Notes: a model not told the origin generated them from the letters alone. Positions 48,172-56,597 are shown, counted from the stretch's first letter. The stretch is DNA of 64,000 bases from Multivorans sp965232105 (GCA_965232105.1 OZ246956.1:2666001-2730000); one strand, 5' to 3'. Made by a program: numbers and translations.

Positions 48172-48810
48172 GTGGAGGACCAGGGAACGTCAGGCGCGCC
48201 GGCTCGGGTCGGCATCGTCACCGTCTCGGACCGGGCCTCGCGCGGGGTCTACGAGGACCGCGGCGGGCCGGCGATCCGCGACTACCTGGCGGAGGTCCTG
48301 ACCTCAACGTGGGAGCCGTGCGCGCGAGTGGTCGAGGACGAGGTCGACCAGATCGCGGTGGCCCTGCGCGAACTCTGCGACGACGAGGGCTGCTGTCTGG
48401 TCGTGACGACCGGCGGCACCGGGCCGGCGGCGCGCGACGTGACCCCGGAGGCGACCCTGGCCGTGTGCGACAAGGAGATGCCGGGCTTCGGGGAGTTGAT
48501 GCGGCAGGTCTCGCTACTGGCGGTGCCAACGGCCATCTTGTCGCGACAGACGGCGGGAATCCGCGGCTCGTCGCTGATCGTCAACCTGCCGGGGCAGCCC
48601 AAGGCGATCGGGGAGTGCCTGGATGCGGTGTTTCCGGCGATTCCGTACTGCGTCGACCTGATCGGCGGGCCGTACCTGACGACGAACGAAGAGCGCATCA
48701 AGGCGTTCCGGCCGAAGTCGGCGAAGAAGCCGGCGGGTGACATCCGACCGCCCGGAGACGGGCGCTCGGACTGTGACGCGGCCGGCGCGGGGACGCGCCG
48801 GCCGGGTTGA
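48172..48810 (+). CDS. mog: Molybdopterin adenylyltransferase-like protein (Mog/MoaB family)
   Basis: A 212-residue MoCF-biosynthesis-domain protein that adenylates molybdopterin during molybdenum cofactor synthesis. Motifs are VGIVTVSDRASRGVYEDRGGPAI, LVVTTGGTGPAARDVTPEAT (phosphate-binding GGTG) and IRGSSLIVNLPGQPKAIGE. It starts at a GTG. The natural C-terminus seems to be near residue 190. Residues 191-212 are encoded by double-hairpin repeat copy C and are unlike the family. Confidence 0.9.
   Translation: MEDQGTSGAPARVGIVTVSDRASRGVYEDRGGPAIRDYLAEVLTSTWEPCARVVEDEVDQIAVALRELCDDEGCCLVVTTGGTGPAARDVTPEATLAVCDKEMPGFGELMRQVSLLAVPTAILSRQTAGIRGSSLIVNLPGQPKAIGECLDAVFPAIPYCVDLIGGPYLTTNEERIKAFRPKSAKKPAGDIRPPGDGRSDCDAAGAGTRRPG
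48743..48804. repeat. Double-hairpin palindromic repeat, copy C
   Basis: Hairpin 1 pairs 48743-48754 with 48759-48770 (12 bp, one mismatch at the same place as copy B, GAGA loop). The linker is CTGTGACG, and hairpin 2 pairs 48779-48789 with 48794-48804 (11 bp, GGGA loop), followed by GGTT. It overlaps the 3' end of mog and lies just before the acylase gene. Confidence 0.85.
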
Positions 48811-48824
48811 GGAGGAAGATCGGC

Positions 48825-51056
48825 ATGGCGGACGAATCGGGGCCGCGGATGGCTTGCCGTGCGCTCCTCGCGGTACCGCTGCTGGCGCTGGTCGCGGCCT
48901 GCGCGCCGCCCGGCGGAGACGGCGAGGAGGCGACGGTCTACCGGGACACCTGGGGCGTTCCCCACATCTACGCCGATTCCGCCGAGGCCGGCCTCTACGC
49001 TTCCGGCTGGGCGATGGCCGAGGACCGGCTGTCGCAACTGCTCGAGAACTACCTCTTCGGACTCGGTGAGTACGCCGCCGCCTTCGGGCCCGGCAATAAC
49101 GACGCCTGGTTGCGGTCCGACCTCGAGTCGCGGATGTGGGACCACTACGGCACGGCGAAGCGCCACTACGAGGCGAAGCTCAACCCGGAACTCCGGCGAC
49201 ACCTGGCCGCGTTCATCGATGGCATCAACGCTTACCTGGAGGCACATCCCACCGAAGTGCCGGAGTGGTGGGGCGACCGCCCGGTCGACGTCTACATGCC
49301 GGTCGCCTTCAGCCGCCAGTTCATCTGGAGCTGGCCGGCGGGTCAGGCGCGCTCCGACCTGCGCGCGATCGGTGTTGAACCGAGCTTCGACGTCGACCTG
49401 CGGGCCTCGAACCAGATCGCGCTGGCGCCGGATCAGACGACCTTCGGTGCCGCGGCGCTGATCATCGACCCGCACCTGTCCTGGCTCGGGCGCCACCGCT
49501 ACTGGGAGCTGCGTCTCCACGCCGGCGACATTCACATCAGCGGCTTCGCCACTTCCGGCTTTCCCTACGTCAATCTGGGACACAACGAACACGTGGCGTG
49601 GGCACACACGACCGGCGGGCCGGACACGGCCGACGTCTACGAGCTGACCCTCGATCCGACCGATCCGGGCCGCTACCTGTACGACGGCGAGTGGCGGCAA
49701 CTGGAGAGCCGCACCGTCGAGGTTTCGGTGGCGGGGGAGGCAGCGCCGCGGGAGGCGACCTTCTGGTACTCGCACCACGGCCCGATCGTCGCGCGCCGCG
49801 GCGAGACGGCCTGGGCTGCCGCGCTGGCCTACGAAGAGGAGATCGGCTACCTCGAGTCCAAGTACTGGTTCATGGTCGCGGAGGACTACGAGGGCGCGGC
49901 CGCGGCACTCGACGTGCGCCAGATCATGCCGCAGAACGTGATGATCGCCGACACCGGCGGCAACATCTACTACCAGCGCACGGGCCGGGTCCCGATCCGG
50001 CCGGACGGCTACGACTGGAGCCGTCCCGTCGACGGATCGACCTCCGACACGGAGTGGTTGGGCATCCACCCGGCGTCCGATCTGATGTCTCTGCTCAACC
50101 CCGAGCGGGGCTACATGCAGAACAACAACATCGGCCCGGACGCGATGCTCGTCGGATCGCCGCTCGTGCCGGAGCGCTACCCCGCCTACCTCTACAACCA
50201 GCCCGCCCTCTACACCCATCAGCGAGGCGCCGTCGCCGTTTCACTGCTGGAAGGGAAACGGGCAGCCGGCGGAAAGTGGAGCGAGGAGGAGATCGTCGAG
50301 CTGGCGCTCAACCGCTCGGTCTACCAGTACGAGCGCTGGGTCGAGGAGCTCAAGCGCGCCGAAGCCGCCTTTCCCGGCAAGCCTTCCTCGGATCGCCCGG
50401 AAGTGGTGCGCCGGATCCTGGAGTGGGACGGCGTCGCCGACCCGGATTCCCAGGGCGCGCTCGCTTACTTCCGGTGGCGGGAAGCGCTTCGCGGATTGGT
50501 CGGGAACGAACGAATGAACGACATGGCCTCAAGGGTCGATGACTACCTGGAGCTGTTCCGCGAGGCACCCGAACCTCCCGGACTCCGACGCGACGAGTTG
50601 CCGGACTTGATCATCGCGATCGAAGCCGCCGCCATCGCGTTGCGCGCGGGCCCGGGTGGCTTCGATGCGACGTTCGGCGACGTGTTCCGGGTCGGCCGCC
50701 AGGACTCGAAGGACGAAGTGTCCTGGCCGGTCGGCGGCGGCTCCCTCGGCGGGGCGGGCATGGCCACGATGCGCGCCGTCGGGTTCAGCCCGCCGCGCGC
50801 CGATGGCCGGCGCTGGGGGAACCGCGGCCAGACCTCGACCGAGGTCGTCATCCTGAGCAACCCGATCCGCAGCTACACCCAGCCTCCGATCGGCCAGAGC
50901 GACCGGCCCGACTCGCCGCACTACCGGGACCAGGCCGAGAAGCTCTTCTCGCCCGGCGCGATGAAGCCCGGTTGGTTCGCGCGTGACGAGCTGCTCGCCG
51001 ACGGCGGCAAGAACGTGGCTTCCGAGATGCGGCTGGTTTACCGGCCGAAGGAGTAG
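48825..51056 (+). CDS. Penicillin-acylase-family lipoprotein (N-terminal nucleophile hydrolase)
   Basis: A 743-residue Ntn-hydrolase of the penicillin G/acyl-homoserine-lactone acylase family, hydrolysing amide bonds. A lipobox lies in LLALVAACAPP. The alpha-chain part has RDTWGVPHIYADS and AMAEDRLSQLLENY. The precursor cleavage and nucleophile Ser is probably that in LRASNQIALAP near residue 194, followed by DPHLSW and GFPYVNLGHNEHVAWAHTTGG. The ATG at 48825 has AGGAGGA upstream. A TTG at 48807 overlapping the mog stop would add only six residues. Candidate substrates are N-acyl amides or lactones. Confidence 0.88.
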   Translation: MADESGPRMACRALLAVPLLALVAACAPPGGDGEEATVYRDTWGVPHIYADSAEAGLYASGWAMAEDRLSQLLENYLFGLGEYAAAFGPGNNDAWLRSDLESRMWDHYGTAKRHYEAKLNPELRRHLAAFIDGINAYLEAHPTEVPEWWGDRPVDVYMPVAFSRQFIWSWPAGQARSDLRAIGVEPSFDVDLRASNQIALAPDQTTFGAAALIIDPHLSWLGRHRYWELRLHAGDIHISGFATSGFPYVNLGHNEHVAWAHTTGGPDTADVYELTLDPTDPGRYLYDGEWRQLESRTVEVSVAGEAAPREATFWYSHHGPIVARRGETAWAAALAYEEEIGYLESKYWFMVAEDYEGAAAALDVRQIMPQNVMIADTGGNIYYQRTGRVPIRPDGYDWSRPVDGSTSDTEWLGIHPASDLMSLLNPERGYMQNNNIGPDAMLVGSPLVPERYPAYLYNQPALYTHQRGAVAVSLLEGKRAAGGKWSEEEIVELALNRSVYQYERWVEELKRAEAAFPGKPSSDRPEVVRRILEWDGVADPDSQGALAYFRWREALRGLVGNERMNDMASRVDDYLELFREAPEPPGLRRDELPDLIIAIEAAAIALRAGPGGFDATFGDVFRVGRQDSKDEVSWPVGGGSLGGAGMATMRAVGFSPPRADGRRWGNRGQTSTEVVILSNPIRSYTQPPIGQSDRPDSPHYRDQAEKLFSPGAMKPGWFARDELLADGGKNVASEMRLVYRPKE

Positions 51057-51064
51057 GAGACTTC

Positions 51065-51748
51065 ATGCTCGATCTTCGACGGGTGTGGTGCGCAGCAGCA
51101 GTCGTGATCGCTGCGATGGCAGCCCCGGCAACCATGTCGGCCCAGTCGGGCCACAACCTGGAGCGCCCGGAACACTGGAAGGTCCGCTACGACGGCTCCG
51201 ACGAAGCGGCCGAACGGAACTTCGTCGTCATGCGCCCAGGCTGGCACGTGTATGCGGGTCCCGGGGGTCTGCTCTGGGACCCGGGCCGCTTCGCCTCGGG
51301 CAACTACGCCGTGAAGAGCATGATCTACCTGTTCCCTGAAGGCGACCCCGAACGATCCGGCTCGACGCAGGTGGACAGCCCCTATGGCCTGTTCCTGGGC
51401 GGCCGCGACCTCGAGGGTGACGCGCCCGAATACGTCTCGTTTCAGATCGATAATGCCGGCCGGTTCCGCATCACTAGGCACACCGGCGAAGAAGTCCAGG
51501 AACTCGCGCCGTGGACCGCTGACGATGACGTGGCCGTGCTCAACGAGCCGGCGACGTCGCCGGCGGAAAACGTCCTCGAGGTCGACGTCCGAGGCGAGCA
51601 GACGATCTTCTTGATCGATGGGGAGTCTGTCGCCGAAGTCCCTACTTCCAAACTCCCCGTGGAGGGAATCGTCGGCCTAAGGGCCGGAGAAGGCCTCAGC
51701 CTCCACATCACCGAGATCGCGATCGGTCCTAACCGCCGAGACGGGTAG
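51065..51748 (+). CDS. Secreted protein of unknown function, lectin-like fold
   Basis: A 227-residue protein with a signal peptide ending TMSAQ. The body (HWKVRYDGSDEAAERNFVVMRPGWHVYAGPGGLLWDPG; YVSFQIDNAGRFRITRHTGEE; EVDVRGEQTIFLIDGESVAEVP; GIVGLRAGEGLSLHITEIAI) has the strand pattern of DUF1080/concanavalin-type domains. It starts eight bases after the acylase stop, with GGAG upstream, and is probably co-transcribed with it. Confidence 0.75.
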   Translation: MLDLRRVWCAAAVVIAAMAAPATMSAQSGHNLERPEHWKVRYDGSDEAAERNFVVMRPGWHVYAGPGGLLWDPGRFASGNYAVKSMIYLFPEGDPERSGSTQVDSPYGLFLGGRDLEGDAPEYVSFQIDNAGRFRITRHTGEEVQELAPWTADDDVAVLNEPATSPAENVLEVDVRGEQTIFLIDGESVAEVPTSKLPVEGIVGLRAGEGLSLHITEIAIGPNRRDG

Positions 51749-51766
51749 CCCGACGACGTCCAGCGA

Positions 51767-52837
51767 CTACTCGCCGCCGGTGCTGGCCGCCTTGCCGGCC
51801 CGCCAGTCGTCCTCGAGGATGCGCGCCCCGCGCAGGGTGCCGCCCATCGAGTAGTTGCCTTCGTGGCAGGCGTACTCGTAGACGCGCTCCGAGTCGCGCT
51901 TCCAGATGTACTCGCCGGACCAGGGGGTCTCCCATGTGGCCGGGTCGTCCATTGTGAAGTGGTAGAGGATGTTGCCGTCCGGCTGGAGGGTGAGACGTTC
52001 CGTGACGTGGAGGTCCTGGGTCGCGCCGCGCAGGAAGCCGTCGGGCCGGAAGTGGACCGAGTCGATGACGAGCGTGTCGCCTTCCCACCAGCCGATCGAG
52101 TCGCCGAGCCACCGCCGTTCCGTAGGCGCCGGGTGCTCGTCGTTCAGGCGGATGATCCGGGCGTCGTGGACCATCTCGATCAAAATCATGATGTGGTCTT
52201 CGGTCTGAACCACCCGCTTGTAGTTGTTGTAGCCGCTCGGGAAGGTCGGCGTGGCGCCGGTGAAGCCGAGCATGCAGCGCTCGCTGATCGGCAGCGACTC
52301 GGGGCCGTCGTAGGGGCCCGGGCCGTCGAGTTCGAGCCACCAGGCGACGCCCTCGTTCGGACGCCGCAGCTTGGCGCGTTCCGCGAATCTCGCCTTGGCT
52401 GCCTCGGTCGTTTCCGGCATGCGGCCGTTCGGCGGGTCGATGATGATCGACGTGCGGAACTTGCCGTCCACCGCGAAGGTGTCCGTGCCGCGGTCGAGCC
52501 AGAAGCTGTTGTAGCCGCCGACGTTGCCGGCCGCGCCGGGTGAGCCGTCGCCGCCCTCCGGCGGCGCTTCACGGCCCGGATCGGAGACCTGGTGGCGATC
52601 GGCCCGCGCCTTCGCCGCGTCGGCCGCGATCTTCTCGGCCTCCTCCGGCGTCAGGTACAGGTTCTCGCCGTACTCCTCCGGCCGCTGCAGCGGGGTCAGG
52701 GTGGCGGCGTCGTAGGTGCCGGTCAGGTCGGGCTTGCCGCTCGGGGTGCGCTTGATCTCGCCTTCGGCCGCGAGGGCCGGCGCGGCGATCAGTAGCACGA
52801 GGATGGCGACCAGGGCCGCGGGGAATCGGACTCTCAT
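51767..52837 (-). CDS. Secreted protein, member 1 of a three-copy family
   Basis: A 356-residue periplasmic or extracellular protein with a signal peptide (LVAILVLLIAAPALAA). The family motifs are GKPDLTGTYDAATLTPLQRPEEYGENLYL, NVGGYNSFWLDRG, RTSIIIDPPNGRMPE, WWLELDGPGPYDGPESLPISERCMLGF, WLGDSIGWWEGDTLVIDS and VYEYACHEGNYSMGGTLRGARILE. Paralogues lie at 56834 and 57937. I know of no function. The family is frequent in Acidobacteria. Many conserved Trp, Gly and acidic residues suggest carbohydrate or lipid binding, but this is inference. AGGAGG lies upstream of the ATG. Confidence 0.82.
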   Translation of the reverse strand: MRVRFPAALVAILVLLIAAPALAAEGEIKRTPSGKPDLTGTYDAATLTPLQRPEEYGENLYLTPEEAEKIAADAAKARADRHQVSDPGREAPPEGGDGSPGAAGNVGGYNSFWLDRGTDTFAVDGKFRTSIIIDPPNGRMPETTEAAKARFAERAKLRRPNEGVAWWLELDGPGPYDGPESLPISERCMLGFTGATPTFPSGYNNYKRVVQTEDHIMILIEMVHDARIIRLNDEHPAPTERRWLGDSIGWWEGDTLVIDSVHFRPDGFLRGATQDLHVTERLTLQPDGNILYHFTMDDPATWETPWSGEYIWKRDSERVYEYACHEGNYSMGGTLRGARILEDDWRAGKAASTGGE

Positions 52838-52985
52838 TCTGCGTCCTCCTGTTTCGACTGGATGCCGAAGTGTAGCGGAGGGCCTCCAGGCTCGGCACGA
52901 ACCGACACCCGCGGCTACGGACTCGACGACCCCCGTCGTCGTCGTTCGTGGTCCCAAGTGGCGAAAGCGAGAGCCGCGTGAGAGA

Positions 52986-53720
52986 GTGAGGCGCGTGGCT
53001 CGACTAGCAAACCGACTCGCCATGCTCCCTCTCTTGGTGCCGGCAGCGCCGATGATTGCGCTACCGACCCACACGGCGACCCTCGCCCAGGCGACAGACG
53101 AGGTCCGCTCCCTCCGCCAGCGGTTGGAAGAGCGAAACGCAGCCATCCGAACCGCCCATCTGGAACTCCGTTTCGGGAATGTCGACCTCGATGGTACGAA
53201 GGCCGACGGTCGCATCGAGCTGTACTTCGACGGCGCGAACTACCTCCAGAGGCTTCATCTCGGTGGCGCCGTTCTGGTCGAGATGGAGAAGGACGGCGTC
53301 CTTCTTCGTTACACGATCGACCCGGAAGGGACCCCGACGCCGAGTTCGACGAGCGACGCGAGCGGGTCGATCGAGCGGGCCTTCTGGAGCTTGCTGCCTT
53401 CGCTCACCGCGGAACCGGCGAATCTCGTCGAGGACGAATCGGCTGTGACGGCGAGCGAGGACTATCTGAAGATCGCTCAGGCCGGGAGCGTCTTCTGGAT
53501 CGACAGGGAGACTGGAGATGTCGTACGGACGGAACGCTCGGACGCGGTAGCCGAGTACGGGAACTTCGTTGTCCGGGACGGTTTGAGGTTCCCGACCCGG
53601 GTTTCGACGCGCAGTATGGCGACGGGCGATGTCGTGACCCTGGAGGTCGACCACGTCGAGCTGAACGGCCCGGTCGATCCGGTGCTGTTCGCGATACGGG
53701 ATCCGTCTGGCCGCCCGTGA
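52986..53720 (+). CDS. Secreted protein of unknown function
   Basis: About 244 residues from the GTG at 52986 (GTG 52995 and ATG 53022 are alternatives). A basic start and a hydrophobic stretch (LAMLPLLVPAAPMIALP) form a signal peptide. A helix (DEVRSLRQRLEERNAAIRTA) and a beta-rich domain follow (DGRIELYFDGANYLQRLHLGGAVLVEMEKDGVLLRYTI; VVTLEVDHVELNGPVDPVLFAI). The pattern is reminiscent of LolA-like lipoprotein-carrier folds but too weak to assign. It is divergent from family member 1. Confidence 0.6.
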   Translation: MRRVARLANRLAMLPLLVPAAPMIALPTHTATLAQATDEVRSLRQRLEERNAAIRTAHLELRFGNVDLDGTKADGRIELYFDGANYLQRLHLGGAVLVEMEKDGVLLRYTIDPEGTPTPSSTSDASGSIERAFWSLLPSLTAEPANLVEDESAVTASEDYLKIAQAGSVFWIDRETGDVVRTERSDAVAEYGNFVVRDGLRFPTRVSTRSMATGDVVTLEVDHVELNGPVDPVLFAIRDPSGRP

Positions 53721-53892
53721 CCGTTGGCGAGGCAGCCTGATCACGCTGGGACGGCGGCCGCCCAGCTAGTTCCTTTCGGCAGCTAAGGGCGAGGCCTAGT
53801 GGTCTGTTGGTGCTCTGAGCGTTGACTCCAGTGCGGCGTGAGCTTGATCCGGCTTGGTGGACACCTCATTCTCGGAGGAGGAGGTATCGACG

Positions 53893-54058
53893 ATGTCGAG
53901 AAGGAGGGGCCGGTACCCGGCAGAGTAGCCGCACCAGATGCTGGATTTGGTCCGGTCCGGGCGTAGCCCGGACCAACTGGTCTGCGAGTTCGAGCCGTCA
54001 GCACAGTAGATCCGCACTAGGTGGCCCGGGCGGACTGGGACGAGAGTCGCCGGAACGA
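53893..54058 (+). pseudogene. Decayed IS3-family orfA (transposase N-terminal part)
   Basis: From ATG 53893 (preceded by GGAGGAGG) the frame reads MSRRRGRYPAE, stop, PHQMLDLVRSGRSPDQL ... EFEPSAQ, stop, IRT. After a one-base frame shift it continues VARADWDESRRND. This is the helix-turn-helix start of an IS3 OrfA with two nonsense codons and a frameshift. The sequence just upstream (around 53850-53875, CTTGGTGGACACCT) looks like the end of such an element. The 435-base stretch 53721-54155 holds no intact gene besides this remnant. Confidence 0.7.
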
Positions 54059-54155
54059 TGGGAGCGGCGATGCCTAGAACGGGGGTAGAGTTGTGGGGCT
54101 GCCTTGCTGGGCTGGCATCGGCCGTAGGTATCGGAGACAGAGGAGCCAGAGGAAG

Positions 54156-54371
54156 ATGCAGGAGTACACCGCGATCGTCAAGCGTGCCGGCGACTGGTGG
54201 ATCGGCTGGATCGAAGAGGTGCCGGGCGTCAACTGCCAGGAGCGGAGCCGCGAGGAGCTGCTGGACACGTTGGCCATCACCCTCGGCGAGGCGCTGGAGT
54301 TCAACCGCCAGGCGGCGCTGGCCGCGGCTGGTGAGGGCTACACCTTGGAGAAGGTCGTCGTCGCTACATGA
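54156..54371 (+). CDS. hicB: HicB-family antitoxin, copy 1
   Basis: A 71-residue HicB-type antitoxin with the partial RNase-H fold (MQEYTAIVKRAGDWWIGWIEEVPGVNCQERSREELLDTLAITLGEALEF). It neutralises the HicA mRNA endonuclease encoded next, whose start overlaps this stop by four bases. It is a short HicB without an obvious C-terminal DNA-binding domain. A near-identical copy lies at 56382. AGAGGAG is 9 bases upstream. Confidence 0.88.
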   Translation: MQEYTAIVKRAGDWWIGWIEEVPGVNCQERSREELLDTLAITLGEALEFNRQAALAAAGEGYTLEKVVVAT

Positions 54372-54556
54372 AGCGCAGAGCCCTTCTGCGGCATCTTCGA
54401 AGACAGGGCTGCGAACTGGTGCGCGAGGGGCGACGGCATTCCTGGTGGCGGAACCGCGCTGACGATCGCCGCAGCGCGATTCCGCGCCACACCGAGATCA
54501 ACCGCATACTGGCACGGAAGATCTGCGCGGATCTCGGGGTCGAACTGGTCCCCTGA
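54368..54556 (+). CDS. hicA: HicA-family mRNA interferase toxin
   Basis: A 62-residue double-stranded-RNA-binding-fold toxin. The active His24 is in REGRRHSWWRN, followed by SAIPRHTEINRILARKICADLGV, the usual HicA C-terminal pattern. It overlaps hicB by ATGA. The pair seems intact, although its surroundings are full of decayed mobile DNA. Confidence 0.87.
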   Translation: MKRRALLRHLRRQGCELVREGRRHSWWRNRADDRRSAIPRHTEINRILARKICADLGVELVP

Positions 54557-54564
54557 GCCTTTGA

Positions 54565-54586
54565 CCCCGGTGCCTTCGCGCCGGGG
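54565..54586 (+). terminator. Hairpin downstream of hicBA
   Basis: CCCCGG (54565-54570) pairs with CCGGGG (54581-54586), with further inner pairing around a CTTC loop, eight bases after the hicA stop. There is no T-run. The position suggests a terminator. Confidence 0.4.
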
Positions 54587-54747
54587 GCCGATGGACCGGG
54601 AGTTCGTTCCAACCGTCTCACGCGTGCGGCCTGCGCCGCCGCAAGTAGGGCTGGCGTGCCTGAAACCCCCGTTCGCGCCGAGCACCCCGGAAAGGAGCGA
54701 CGAAAGCTGTCTGCCGGGTGCTACCGTCAGCCGGATCCGAGCGACCT

Positions 54748-54822
54748 ATGGCCTCCGCACTGACTTGGCTCGACTACTCCGAGCGTGACCTACGGCGTGC
54801 GTTGGACGCTATCGACCTGTGA
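54748..54822 (+). pseudogene. 5' fragment of a DUF6361-like gene cut by the IS256 element
   Basis: ATG 54748 opens MASALTWLDYSERDLRRALDAIDL, which resembles the first 24 residues of DUF6361 proteins (TWLDYSE..RR.mLD.i.l). The reading frame is broken exactly at the IS left end, whose first bases complete a TGA stop. The rest of the gene is not found on the other side of the element. The family match is from memory and should be searched. Confidence 0.5.
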
Positions 54823-56190
54823 GCTACTGCCAGAAGTTGTGGATCCGGTGATGCAGATCAGGCGGCGTATCCTCCTGGGTGTTCAACAAGACGCCCGGTC
54901 GGATGCCGGGAGAAAGGACACGCCGCCCATGCTCAAGATAGTCGAAACCGCCTCGGAGGGGAACACCGTCGTGCCTCTCGACGAGCTTTTCCGCGAGGGC
55001 GCTCGCCGGATGCTGGTGGAGGCCCTGGAGGTGGAAGTCTCCGAGTACGTGGAGAGACACCGCGCGGAACGCGGGGAGGACGGCCGTGCACTGGTGGTGC
55101 GCAACGGCCGGGCCCGCGCGCGGCAGGTGACGATGGGCGCCGGCACGGTGGAGGTCAGGGCTCCCCGGGTCGACGACCGGCGGCCTGATCATCGCTTCAC
55201 GAGCTCGATCCTGCCGCCGTACATGCGCCGCTCGCCGAAGGTCGAGGAGGTCCTGCCGGTGTTGTACCTGCGGGGTTTGTCGACAGGCGACTTCAAGGAA
55301 GCGCTCGGCGCCTTGCTGGGGGAGAAGGCCTCGGGCCTGTCTGCATCCAGCATCGCGCGGATGACCTCGTCGTGGGAGAAGGAGTACCGGTCCTTCCGGC
55401 AACGAGACCTGAGCGCCGAGGACTACGTGTACGTGTGGGCGGACGGCGTGCATTTCCGGGTCCGTCTGGAGGACGATCGCCTGTGCACGCTGGTCCTGCT
55501 TGGCGTGCGCCGTGACGGGACCAAGGAGCTGATCGCGGTGGAGGACGGCTACCGGGAGAGCGCGGAGAGCTGGGCGAGCGTCCTGCGGGACCTGAAGCGC
55601 CGCGGCCTGCGAGCGCCAGTCCTGGCCATCGGCGACGGCGCCCTGGGCCTGTGGCGGGCGGTCCGCGACGTGTGGCCCGAAACCAGGGAGCAGAGATGCT
55701 GGGTGCATCGGCTGAGGAACGTGCTGGACAAGCTGCCGAAGCGGCTGCAGGCCAAGGCCAAGAGGGCTCTGCACGAGATCATGTACGCGGAGTGCCGCGA
55801 GGATGCCGAGGCGGAGATCGAGAGTTTCGCCGAGGACTACGGCGCCAAGTACCCCAAGGCGGTCGAATCCCTGCAAAGGGACCAGGACTGCCTGCTCAGC
55901 TTCTTCGACTTCCCGGCCGAGCACTGGCAGCACCTGCGCACCACCAACGCAGTCGAATCGACGTTTGCCACCGTCAAGCTGCGGCAGCGGGTCACCAAGG
56001 GCGCCGGGTCACGCACCAAGGCCCTGCTGATGGCCTTCAAGCTGCTCGACATGGCGCAGAAACGCTGGCGACGAGTCAACGCCCCGCACCTCGTTGCTCT
56101 GGTCAGAGAAGGAGTACCATTCACCGACGGAACTCAGGTCAGGAACGCTGCCTGATCAAATCGCCGATCCACAACTTTCGGCAATACCTC
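54821..56190 (+). mobile_element. IS256-family insertion sequence
   Basis: A 1370-bp element bounded by imperfect terminal inverted repeats. The left end starts GAGCTACTGCC at 54821 and the right end, read inward from 56190, starts GAGGTATTGCC. They match at 22 of 28 positions and share AAGTTGTGGATC. One transposase gene fills it. No 8-9 bp target duplication is visible at the flanks (CGACCTGT against GTGGGAGC), so the flanks have probably been rearranged since insertion. Confidence 0.85.
54929..56155 (+). CDS. IS256-family (mutator-type) transposase
   Basis: A 408-residue DDE transposase. The catalytic residues are Asp172 (YVYVWADGVHFRVR), Asp236 (LAIGDGALGLWRAV) and Glu343 (TTNAVESTFATVKLRQ), with the CW/H region EQRCWVHRLRNVLDKLP between the second Asp and Glu. 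The ATG at 54929 (MLKIVETASEGN) follows an AAGGA. The longer frame begins outside the element. No internal stops are present, so it may be active. Confidence 0.92.
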   Translation: MLKIVETASEGNTVVPLDELFREGARRMLVEALEVEVSEYVERHRAERGEDGRALVVRNGRARARQVTMGAGTVEVRAPRVDDRRPDHRFTSSILPPYMRRSPKVEEVLPVLYLRGLSTGDFKEALGALLGEKASGLSASSIARMTSSWEKEYRSFRQRDLSAEDYVYVWADGVHFRVRLEDDRLCTLVLLGVRRDGTKELIAVEDGYRESAESWASVLRDLKRRGLRAPVLAIGDGALGLWRAVRDVWPETREQRCWVHRLRNVLDKLPKRLQAKAKRALHEIMYAECREDAEAEIESFAEDYGAKYPKAVESLQRDQDCLLSFFDFPAEHWQHLRTTNAVESTFATVKLRQRVTKGAGSRTKALLMAFKLLDMAQKRWRRVNAPHLVALVREGVPFTDGTQVRNAA

Positions 56191-56381
56191 GTGGGAGCCA
56201 CCCGGCGGTCAATCGAGGTGCCCCTCCAACTGAGACGCGCTGACTAGTTGTGGTGGCAGCAGTTCTCTGTCGGCTGAACCAGTTCGACGCGGACGGCCAG
56301 CGCTCGTACGAGGGTTCGCTTTGCGGGCTGCCTTGCTGGTGGGTACTGGCCGCAGATGTCGTTGAGCGAGGCACCGGAGGA

Positions 56382-56597
56382 ATGCAGGAGTACACCGCGA
56401 TCGTTAAACGGGCCGGCGACTGGTGGATCGGCTGGATCGGAGAAGTACCGGGCGTGAACTGCCAAGAAGCGAGCCGCGAAGAGTTGCTGGAGACCTTGGC
56501 CATCACGCTGAGCGAAGCGCTGGAGTTCAATCGCCAGGCAGCGCTGGCCGCGGCGGGTGAGGGCTACACGTTGGAGAAGATCGTCATCGCCACATGA
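56382..56597 (+). CDS. hicB: HicB-family antitoxin, copy 2 (orphan)
   Basis: This 71-residue HicB is nearly identical to the copy at 54156 (IGEVPGVNCQEASREELLETLAITLSEALEF). GGAGGA lies upstream, and the upstream DNA also shares GGGCTGCCTTGCTGG with copy 1, so a segment larger than the gene was duplicated. The hicA that should follow is dead after three codons, leaving an antitoxin without its own toxin. Confidence 0.87.
   Translation: MQEYTAIVKRAGDWWIGWIGEVPGVNCQEASREELLETLAITLSEALEFNRQAALAAAGEGYTLEKIVIAT

Noticed and set aside
53954..53974. A perfect 9-bp hairpin with GTA loop as a possible fourth palindromic repeat
   Set aside because: It lies within the recognisable IS3 orfA remnant (VRSGRSPDQ) and lacks the second hairpin and linker.
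54811..56200. Target-site duplication for the IS256 element
   Set aside because: Several alignments of the flanks were tried around both ends and no 8-9 bp direct repeat was found.
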